From Trichomonas vaginalis G3 (lineage: Eukaryota > Parabasalia > Trichomonadida > Trichomonadidae), in contig NC_067206.1 of the NCBI RefSeq assembly GCF_026262505.1, positions 24,877,896 to 24,941,895 of the forward strand: 64,000 nt of DNA, written 5' to 3'. The position numbers and the translations under genes are program-made. Under the pieces are notes generated by a model. The model searched no databases, was not told where the DNA came from, and saw nothing but the letters and a program-made list of their open reading frames with translations. Shown in pieces: positions 54,464-62,475 of the stretch (the stretch's first letter is position 1; every line of letters starts with the position of its first letter).

Positions 54464-55021
54464 TTACTTGACTTGATCCGGGCTAACGTTAATACAGATA
54501 AAGAATCCTTGGAGTTTGCCTGAATTATCGTATTTTGCTTTGAAATAATCTTCTAATCCCATTTGATGCATTGTTTCACCAGCTATTTTAAGTAATGGTT
54601 TGGTGTATAATTCATCGTCTTTGGAATCAAATGTATATTCATAAACAATTTGGTCATCAGGATTTAAATTTGAAATCAAGCGCACAAGTACTGATTTTCT
54701 TGATTGTTCTGATTGACCGTGAAAATTCCATTGGAATTTAATTCGTTGAAAAGTAGGTTTAGCTGGAGATTTAGATTCCAAACTCAACGTGAATGGTGAT
54801 GTATTATCTGTAAAAAGGCATTGTCTTATATATCTTCTGCAACTCAGGTCATTTATTTCCTTTTCTTTAAAATCAAAAATCCATGAATTTTGAATAGGAT
54901 CATTGTTATTAACGCAGCCTTCCTTATAGGCACAGTATTTTTCCATTAGTTCATCTTTTGTTAAATATTCTTCAAAGGCTGGTTTGCTGTTATTCTCTAG
55001 ATCATAGCTCTCAAAATCCAT
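54464..55021 (-). CDS. Hypothetical protein, 185 residues
   Basis: The product from the ATG at 55021 has 185 residues (the same frame reaches 55036, a TTG, but no further ATG). I do not recognise the family. It is acidic and soluble, with MDFESYDLENNSKPAFEEYL, a Cys-bearing CRRYIRQCLFTDNTSPF segment, a beta-rich middle (RIKFQWNFHGQSEQSRKSVL, IVYEYTFDSKDDEL) and an LQGFFICINVSPDQV end. Its position, between the Mutator-like element and the Maverick, and the AT-rich codon use, are in keeping with a host gene, but an element origin cannot be excluded. The 20-base repeat at 55092-55111 includes a minus-strand TCACA initiator-like word about 80 bases upstream. Confidence 0.6.
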   Translation of the reverse strand: MDFESYDLENNSKPAFEEYLTKDELMEKYCAYKEGCVNNNDPIQNSWIFDFKEKEINDLSCRRYIRQCLFTDNTSPFTLSLESKSPAKPTFQRIKFQWNFHGQSEQSRKSVLVRLISNLNPDDQIVYEYTFDSKDDELYTKPLLKIAGETMHQMGLEDYFKAKYDNSGKLQGFFICINVSPDQVK

Positions 55022-55075
55022 TTTAAAATTGTTCAAAATTTTTTACAATAACTTTTCCAGCAATAGAGCAAGGAA

Positions 55076-55111
55076 AGTAGTAGGATAGGAAGGGTTGTGT
55101 GACTTTTTTTG
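55076..55111 (+). repeat. 36-bp imperfect direct repeat, copy 1
   Basis: AGTAGTA, 9 divergent bases, then GGGTTGTGTGACTTTTTTTG; the same parts occur with the same spacing at 55279-55314. Confidence 0.7.
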
Positions 55112-55278
55112 TTGCATCTATATATAGACGAAGGTATATTTTCACATCTTCTATATATAAATGATATAAAAATTTTTTCTTACGTTTTTTAAGTCATGAA
55201 TTCGTAAGAAAGCGCGACATTATTAAATAAATTAGTAATAAATATTTATATACTAAACACATTAAAAATTAACACATT

Positions 55279-55314
55279 AGTAGTATATGTATATGGGTTG
55301 TGTGACTTTTTTTG
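55279..55314 (+). repeat. 36-bp imperfect direct repeat, copy 2
   Basis: The last 20 bases are identical to those of 55076-55111, 203 bases to the left. Confidence 0.7.
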
Positions 55315-55613
55315 TAATCGTAAGAATTCTCACATAATTGAATGATTTTTGAACATACTTCTGAATAGCAGATTTTAAAAATTTATGAATAATTTATAAA
55401 AAGTTTTTATTCCTACAATTCCTATATTACCATTAATAAAAAGAATATATTTTTGCATAGATTCCAAATATGGTGTCAATTTTATATTAAATTTTTATTT
55501 CAATGAGTTATATCAAAAATAAAATTCTTGAATAGAGTAAAAAATTTAAATAATTTATTTAAATATTTTCTTCTGACATTTATGAATAATTTATTTTTTT
55601 AATTCGTAAGAAA

Positions 55614-56089
55614 ATGAGTGGATCAAGATTCGTAACCGTCAATCAATTAATGGATGCTCTTTCACCAATTCTTGAAAATGTTAAACAAGTAGATGTTTAT
55701 TTCGATGATTATGTAGAAAGTTTATATTATAAAGGTAAACATAATATTAAACCCATTGCTTTTGCATTTGATAATAAATTAATTGAAAATGCAAAAATTT
55801 GGGAATTAATTCCAGATATTGAATATATAACGAATATAACTAATAAATGGTTCAAACGAATTCCAACCACAAAAGTTCTTTGTAAATTAATGATCAAAAC
55901 TGAGGAAAAAGAATTTTATGAATTTACATATCATCCAAATAAATTTCAGAACTAGAAGAAAAACTTCAGAAAAAATTAAACGATAGACTTTCAAATGATC
56001 GTATTGAAAAAATAAATAAACTAGCAGAAGTTGCATTGAATGATGAAATATTTGATGAATATAACCTTGAACTCAGTGATGGACTTTAA
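55614..56089 (+). pseudogene. Maverick small unknown gene (appears broken)
   Basis: Begins with a credible ATG after an ATTCGTAAGAAA leader and codes a soluble alpha/beta protein (VNQLMDALSPILENVKQVDV, IPTTKVLCKLMIKTEEKEF). It is of the kind found among Maverick accessory genes, but I cannot name its function. The gene looks damaged. Confidence 0.45.
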
Positions 56090-56115
56090 GGACTGGGCAC
56101 ATTGTGCCTTGGGCT

Positions 56116-56496
56116 TTAAGGACCCGGGATCAACGAGTCATGATTTATGATACCAATTATTTGATTTATTCTTTCTTCAATAATTTTTATTCTTTTTGTT
56201 AAATCATCTATTTTCATTAATGAGGTGATTCTTGATTGAGGAATAGATTTCAAACTAACCACCCCCTTTATTTTTGAAATTTTGAATCCATCAACTTTAA
56301 ACATTTTATTCAATTTACATGTTGTCAATTCTTCAAACAATTTTTTATTATTAGCATAATAGTCATTAAATTCTTCAACAGATGAAAAATTTTTTATTTC
56401 AGTAATTGGTTTAACAACGTTTATTTTTTGTGGAACATCTTTACTTTCATTAATTTCTTCCTCCTCTGTTTCATTTATTTTTAAAATTGGCTTCAT
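56116..56496 (-). CDS. Maverick small unknown protein, 126 residues
   Basis: An intact frame on the opposite strand to its neighbours. Acidic N-terminus (INETEEEEINESKDVPQ), a VEEFNDYYANNKKLFEEL-like helix and an IKIIEERINQIIGIINHD helix near the C-terminus, which may form a coiled coil. Function unknown; membership of the element is inferred from position. Confidence 0.5.
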   Translation of the reverse strand: MKPILKINETEEEEINESKDVPQKINVVKPITEIKNFSSVEEFNDYYANNKKLFEELTTCKLNKMFKVDGFKISKIKGVVSLKSIPQSRITSLMKIDDLTKRIKIIEERINQIIGIINHDSLIPGP

Positions 56497-56562
56497 TTAT
56501 CATTAAATAAAAATTAAAATATAAGTGACGAAATCTATTTTTTAATTAATATTAAATCAAAA

Positions 56563-56799
56563 ATGGCGGCAGGATTCTTTAAAAAGTTATGGGAAGGAAT
56601 TAAGAAAGCTGCGGGTTGGGTTCATCAAAAGATTATTAAACCTGTTGCAAACTTTTTGGCACCAGTAGCGAAAACGGCAGGAACTATCATAGGTGGAGTA
56701 TTAGGTACTAAAGCAGGTAATCCGGCGATGGGAGCACAAGCAGGTAACGCAATTGGTGGAATAGCTGAAGGAATACTTAATAAAATAGGAGGAAGATAG
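56563..56799 (+). CDS. Small amphipathic, glycine-rich Maverick peptide, 78 residues
   Basis: The N-terminus MAAGFFKKLWEGIKKAAGW is a classic basic amphipathic helix, followed by a hydrophobic Ala/Gly-rich part (TAGTIIGGVLGTKAGNPAMG). The same N-terminal words (MAAGFFKKLW) start the convergent gene at 57039. Such peptides are typical membrane-active minor components of virus particles; this is an inference by analogy. The frame is whole. Confidence 0.6.
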   Translation: MAAGFFKKLWEGIKKAAGWVHQKIIKPVANFLAPVAKTAGTIIGGVLGTKAGNPAMGAQAGNAIGGIAEGILNKIGGR

Positions 56800-56823
56800 T
56801 GGAAAAATAAATAAATATTATTT

Positions 56824-57039
56824 TTATCTTAGTATCGGTTGTAGTCTTTGATAAACTTTTTCTCCTTTATTTAATATTTCTCTTATTGGGGCGGCTTTTG
56901 GTGTTATTGATTCAGCAACGTCACTAATTGCTTCTTTATTCTTAAATATCCAATTTGCTCCTTTCTTCATTGTTTCCCAAACTTTATGCGCTCCTCTTTT
57001 TACTTTATCCCATAACTTTTTAAAGAATCCTGCAGCCAT
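56824..57039 (-). CDS. Small amphipathic Maverick peptide, 71 residues, convergent paralogue
   Basis: MAAGFFKKLWDKVKRGAHKV begins this intact frame, sharing its first ten residues with the gene at 56563. The remainder (ANWIFKNKEAISDVAESITP) is helical and basic. It is tail-to-tail with its partner, 24 bases apart, so the two could be opposing copies of one gene. Confidence 0.6.
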   Translation of the reverse strand: MAAGFFKKLWDKVKRGAHKVWETMKKGANWIFKNKEAISDVAESITPKAAPIREILNKGEKVYQRLQPILR

Positions 57040-57108
57040 AGTTGATTATTTCATTAAAATTAAAAATTCATTTTCATCTTTTAATTTTGATTTTTTATTT
57101 ATTAATAA

Positions 57109-58745
57109 ATGACGACTAACTATTTGGTGCCAAACACTAAACCGATTAATGGAAATGTATTTCATTCATTCGAAAAGATAAATGAAATATTCGCAAAGAA
57201 TGACGGTAGAAGATATTATAGAGAACTTGAAAGTTCATGCTATGACTCTGATACTCCATATTTTGATGATAAACAAACTCATTTAAGAATTACAAATCCG
57301 GCTCATGATGTGAACCAATTAGGTGACACATATATTAAACGCAAAGTTAAAGCAACTCTAGTTTCAAATAAAGCTTTCACATGTGATGCCGCTTTTAAAT
57401 GCATGCGTTTATTCGTTGGTTACAAATCATCAAATCAAAGCTTTAAACAATTAGAAGTAGAAACTGAAAGAGGTGATGTTATCTTCAGATGGATTGCGCC
57501 CGTGAATCTTTCGCATTTGCAACATATAAACCAAAATCAGAAAGGAAAGTTAAAAAGTTTGTTCATTCGTTATATAATAATGTTCAAAAATATGATAACT
57601 CAGTATGTGGTAAATATATTGACCCTTCAGAAGTTTTCAAGAAAGCAAATGAAGAAGTTGATGTCACTTTTGATATGATTATTCCGGTAAATGATTTGTT
57701 AGCATTTCAGGCGTTCGATGATTATCCTAAATCATTTGGTGAAATCATTCTTAAATATTATGTTTTCAGGGATACTTTAGTATTTTGTCAGGTTGACCCG
57801 TTAAGAGTTGCTGATTTACAAAATTACGTTTATGAAAAGATAACTGATGAAAATTATGAAAAGATTATGAATCATGTTTATAAATATGATCGCAAATTCC
57901 AACAAATCGGACTTCCTGCCAAATTAATTACAAGCTTAGCCGCTACATCTGCTGACGCAACAGTTGAAGACGTTATTATTTCATGCACAAAGATGGAAGT
58001 TTTAGAGGATAAATGCATTACACCAGGATACGGTTTAATTGAAGAATCAGTTAAAGCAATACCACGTTTATTCAGTAAGGAAGATCCATTCATGATTCCA
58101 GCTCAACATATTGACGTTCGTTCACTAAATGGAGGTTGCATCACTCCTGAAGGTATCAGTTCTGATTTCTCATACGCTCTTCATAATGTTACAGATGTTG
58201 TGTTAACATTTCCGAAGAATGCAATGCAAAGAACGGTTTTAGAAAATCCAATGCTTCGAGGTCTTCAGGTCACTATAGATTCCAGAAACTTCCCCGATCA
58301 AGCGATGACCACAGTGGGTGACATATTCTTTACACGCATGCTTCAAGCTTCTGATTTAGATGGAGTGAATGAATGCACAGAAGAATACGAGGACTCATTA
58401 ACTAGACCACTGAATGATGATAATGGCATGCCATTAGCTAGAACATGGAAAGACCAGACTTCATTCTTATGCACTATTCCAGTTCAACGTGATGGAGCGG
58501 GTATATTCTTTGATGGATTAGAAACTTTCAACTCACAAGTTACAGTACAAGTGAAAGCTTATCCAATCATTCAGGGTGAAAATGACACTTACTGTTCAAA
58601 GGTGACAAATCCTCCTCAGGTTTGGTTTACTAGGACTACGTATTGGACATGGACACCGGATGAAGGTTTGAAATATCATCCAACAGGTACACCACCACAG
58701 TATAGAAGTTCATATGATGAAATATTGATGAATAGAAATGTTTAA
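57109..58745 (+). pseudogene. Maverick major-capsid-like region (appears broken)
   Basis: This 1.6-kb stretch codes a large, beta-rich protein of the size and position of the Polinton/Maverick double-jelly-roll major capsid protein, immediately upstream of the packaging ATPase. Visible words include THLRITNPAHDVNQLGDTY in the first part and LRGLQVTIDSRNFPDQAM and YWTWTPDEGLKYHP in the later part. The identification rests on context and size more than on a clear motif. The gene looks interrupted. Confidence 0.5.
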
Positions 58746-58769
58746 AATTATAAATTTATTTTTGATTAA

Positions 58770-59585
58770 ATGGATTTAAATTCTGAAGAATTAGCGGGAG
58801 TATATAATACATACGTAGATGATATGATTAATGAAGCATTGAGTGATAATAGAAATGCTCTATCTAAGGAAAAATTAATGAAAATTCCATATTCTGAATG
58901 TTATTTAAATTCAATCACTGCAGCAATTGGTAAACAAAATAAAGGTAAAACATTAACGATATTAAAACAAATTATCATTATTGCTAACACTTCCCCCCAT
59001 TCACATGTGTTAATTTATATCAACCGTTCAGGTTCACCTTCAGATGATACATTTGAATCTTTAAAACATTTAATCAAAATTCCAATTATTTATTTATCAC
59101 AAGAAGAAGCAGAAGATTATTTAAAAAACTTTTTAATGTATAAAGAATTATATAATACAATCAAGAAGCAAGGATTAGAGGATAAAATTATTGATAAACA
59201 ACGGGATGAATTATTTGAAACACTTTCTATTTCAAATTTTGATAAAGAATTTTTGCATTCACTAATTTTTCTAGATGATGCGGTGAAATCAAAACTAATA
59301 ACAAATGAGAAATCATATTTTAATCAGTTATTAACTCAATGTCGACACATTCAGTGTTCATTCTTTATGGCTGTTCAATACTTTAAAGCATTAAGCACAA
59401 ACATTAAATCAAACCTGTCCACCCTTTTCATTTTCAGTGGTTTTAGTCGTCAACAGTTGAACGTTATGCTTTATCAAGTGAATTTACCAATGAGCATTAA
59501 TGAACTTTACACACAATATCAACAATTAGGTGAACATGGAAAAATAATAGTTGATTTAAATAAAGGAAGTGTTAAATTCGAATAA
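58770..59585 (+). CDS. Maverick DNA-packaging ATPase (A32/FtsK-HerA type)
   Basis: The 271-residue protein has a Walker A motif IGKQNKGKTLTILKQIII at about 50-67 and a Walker B motif SLIFLDDAVKSKL at about 165-177, followed by the sensor-like FFMAVQYFKALSTNIKSNL helix, as in poxvirus A32-type and Polinton packaging ATPases. These pump DNA into the particle. Position directly after the capsid-like region is typical. The frame is whole from ATG to stop. Confidence 0.75.
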   Translation: MDLNSEELAGVYNTYVDDMINEALSDNRNALSKEKLMKIPYSECYLNSITAAIGKQNKGKTLTILKQIIIIANTSPHSHVLIYINRSGSPSDDTFESLKHLIKIPIIYLSQEEAEDYLKNFLMYKELYNTIKKQGLEDKIIDKQRDELFETLSISNFDKEFLHSLIFLDDAVKSKLITNEKSYFNQLLTQCRHIQCSFFMAVQYFKALSTNIKSNLSTLFIFSGFSRQQLNVMLYQVNLPMSINELYTQYQQLGEHGKIIVDLNKGSVKFE

Positions 59586-59625
59586 CTTTTTATAATTAAT
59601 TTTTATTTTTTATTTATAATTAAAC

Positions 59626-60498
59626 ATGACAGAAATAGCAAATCTTCTACAGGTTCCATTAAAACAAGGGACAAACAAAAAGGGTGCATATAATAGAACT
59701 ATGAAAGTTCCAGACGGAATGAAAGAATTAGTCCACATTGTTGCCGGTCTTCAAAAGGATGTTAAACAAATGAGAAATGTTTTAACATTACCAGAAGCTC
59801 AAGCATATGCCAAACGTCATGGTCCAAATTGGGAAGCACATGAAGCAGACATTACGGGTCCAAATGGAAAACCTGATGGTATAAATGAAGTTTTCGTTAC
59901 TGATGGTCAAGGAAATATTAAAGTCATAAATGGGTATAAATTAACAATGACGGATTATCCTAAACGTAAAGCATATAATGAACGTTATCCTATGCAATTT
60001 GATGAAAATGGAAAAGCTGTTAAACAATACATTGGAGAAGGTGAAAATGGTTCAATTAATTCATACCGTCATAATCCATATTCTTATTTCAATGCAGAAT
60101 TAAATGCTATTCAAGAGGGACCGGATGGATTACCTCAATATGTTAATCAGTTTGATGGTCAATATGCAAATTTAAGACATGAAATTTCAGCTAAGAAATT
60201 CTTTAAAGTTGCTTTATTCGATCCAGTGTTCAATGAACAGAAAGAAGCAATGAAAGCAGAATTTAAACCAATTCAAGTGGCAAGAATTTCTTCATCTTCA
60301 CTTTCAGAAGCGTTCAAGGAATTGATAAAGAAACCACTTTATTCTCAACAAGGTTATAACTTTGATTTAATTAAAGAAAGTGATAGACGTAAATTGGAAA
60401 AATCAGATGGTTTTAAGAATGCATGTAATGAAATGATTAAAGATATTGTAAATGATAAAATAAGACTGGAAGAAACTCAAAGCATATCAATAACATAA
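59626..60498 (+). CDS. Conserved Maverick protein of unknown role, 290 residues
   Basis: An intact frame. After a basic N-terminus comes a helix [19 protein letters not shown], then glycine/asparagine-rich beta turns ([20 protein letters not shown]), a Tyr/Asn-rich middle ([17 protein letters not shown]) and a helical end. Position suggests a particle component. I do not recognise a named family. Confidence 0.55.
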   Translation: MTEIANLLQVPLKQGTNKKGAYNRTMKVPDGMKELVHIVAGLQKDVKQMRNVLTLPEAQAYAKRHGPNWEAHEADITGPNGKPDGINEVFVTDGQGNIKVINGYKLTMTDYPKRKAYNERYPMQFDENGKAVKQYIGEGENGSINSYRHNPYSYFNAELNAIQEGPDGLPQYVNQFDGQYANLRHEISAKKFFKVALFDPVFNEQKEAMKAEFKPIQVARISSSSLSEAFKELIKKPLYSQQGYNFDLIKESDRRKLEKSDGFKNACNEMIKDIVNDKIRLEETQSISIT

Positions 60499-60608
60499 TT
60501 GGTGCAGTTACAAAGAAAGTATAAGCAAACAATGAGGAACCTTGGGATATTACCGTAACAACTAAATAAAACTTTAAATATATTTTTCTTTTTTTTATTC
60601 GATTATAA

Positions 60609-61244
60609 ATGAGAAGACGTTTCACTAGTCAAAAGAACACTAACGCAAAAGCAGAGATTACGGTTGGTTATAACGTAAATGATGATAAATCACGAATTAT
60701 TCAAAATGTTAAAGTTAATGTTAGTCCTGAATTAACAAGGTCAGCAACTCAACCAAATTTATTAACTCGTGACTTACCGAAAGAGGAGGAGGAGCAAAAT
60801 AAAGAAGATGAACCCGGTAAAGAACCTGTTGAAATTCCCACTTATCCAACATACCCAGCACCACTTGATAACCCATATAAAATAGACATTAATTCTGAAT
60901 TAATGAAAATTTACCGTGATATAATAACTGATAATTATGATTCAATAATAAATTTAATTGACCAATCCGGTTTAATTATTTTACCTTATGAATCATTAAT
61001 TCACATTATTGCCATTCTTTGTGATGTTCAAGATTCAGACGTGAAGATTCAATTTTTCATAGATGATGAGGTTTCATGCTGCGGAACAGTTGCAAAAATA
61101 AATCCTATAAAGGATATTAGCACAATTAAGATATCAAAGAACGGAACAACAACTGAACTACATTTAACTTATAATGATATTTATAATAAAATAGTTGATG
61201 AATATAAAATATCACTTGAAAAATTCTTTGTTAAGGCTATTTAA
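60609..61244 (+). CDS. Maverick protein with acidic linker, 211 residues
   Basis: An intact frame: a basic N-terminus MRRRFTSQKNTNAK, a Glu/Lys/Pro linker at about 55-80 (LPKEEEEQNKEDEPGKEP), and a folded C-terminal part (IYRDIITDNYDSIINLIDQS, LIHIIAILCDVQDSDVKIQF). Unknown function; part of the element by position. Its stop overlaps the end of the convergent gene at 61241. Confidence 0.5.
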   Translation: MRRRFTSQKNTNAKAEITVGYNVNDDKSRIIQNVKVNVSPELTRSATQPNLLTRDLPKEEEEQNKEDEPGKEPVEIPTYPTYPAPLDNPYKIDINSELMKIYRDIITDNYDSIINLIDQSGLIILPYESLIHIIAILCDVQDSDVKIQFFIDDEVSCCGTVAKINPIKDISTIKISKNGTTTELHLTYNDIYNKIVDEYKISLEKFFVKAI

Positions 61245-61618
61245 TATTCAAGCATTAACATTATCGAATAATAATCCTTTGAATCATAATCAATAATAAT
61301 TGACCTTTCACCGGTTTCTATCGTTTGTTTTATTTCTTTTTGTTCCCCACTATCCGGATCAGTCATTGTAATTGTTTTTGTTATAGTATCAGCTTTATCT
61401 TTAACTTCAATCTTTTTTCCATCAGGATATTTAAACCAAAATTCCAAAAATTCGATATTGTCAACCTGTTCATATTTTAATCTATCAATTACATTTTTAA
61501 TACCATCTGAAAATCTTATGAAATGGTCATTATATGGGTTTGATTGAACTAAATTTGAATGAAGTGAAATATAACCTGTTGATGAATATGACATTGACTC
61601 ATATTTTCTGAAAAACAC
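61241..61618 (-). CDS. Maverick small unknown protein, 125 residues
   Basis: An intact minus-strand frame convergent with the gene before it (overlap of four bases). Beta-rich: YSSTGYISLHSNLVQSNPY, FLEFWFKYPDGKKIEVKDKA, then TIETGERSIIIDYDSKDYYS. Not recognised. Confidence 0.5.
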   Translation of the reverse strand: MFFRKYESMSYSSTGYISLHSNLVQSNPYNDHFIRFSDGIKNVIDRLKYEQVDNIEFLEFWFKYPDGKKIEVKDKADTITKTITMTDPDSGEQKEIKQTIETGERSIIIDYDSKDYYSIMLMLEY

Positions 61619-62470
61619 TAAAATTTATAACATGAATGAATTTCTTATTCGTTGAATTTATGAATTCTTGAGGTAATCTTATCCTAGTTTTATTTATCAC
61701 TGGAAAATAACGCTTTACCATATTTTTAATCGTAATAAAAATGTCAATATCAATATTATTTCGAATAATAGCTGTGAATTAAATTTAACAGTTAGCGGAA
61801 TTTATAATGTTACTCTCGTTTCTGTGAGTGGTAAATTTAATCCCATTCTTTTAAACCCTTCAGATTATATATCATTTATTAAAGATGACCATGAAAAAAC
61901 GTATGATATGTATATAAATAATGTGATAGCGAAATGGGATATTAACATGATTTTAAGTTATTTAAATGAATCATTTATCGTATGGTATGAAGAAAATTTT
62001 AAATCAAAACCTGATAAACTTTTTGAACTTGATGAAATAAATAACCTTATTAAATTTCGCTGAAAATTAAATTTTGTACTCCTCATCTTCGTTCATTGTT
62101 GGGGATATTAAATTTTGGAAAAAGATGTTGGGGATGTTTTGTATTCTGACACTGGTTCCAATTTCATTTTAATCAAATGTGATAAAGTTAATACCCCAAT
62201 GAGATTTTCACATCAAACATTAGACCCTAACTCTTACCCATCAATACAAAACATTTTATCCATCAACTTAAACACATTTTCTTTATCATATCCGTTTCAA
62301 TTATCCGGGAATTCATTTATTCTTCATTCAAAAGATTTATCAAATATTAAATTTAGAATAACTGACCTATTTGATTGTGATTTAGAATTCATGAATGAAA
62401 TATTTTGGCAATTTCAAATAGAAAAAATAGCTGATGAGATAACGGATTAAATATTTATTTTTAAATCATA
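61619..62470 (+). pseudogene. Degraded Maverick coding region
   Basis: About 0.85 kb with short coding-like stretches on the plus strand (for example around 61824-62063 and 62115-62450) that resemble the alpha/beta unknown genes of the element, but no whole gene. It looks broken. Confidence 0.4.
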
Positions 62471-62475
62471 ATAAA

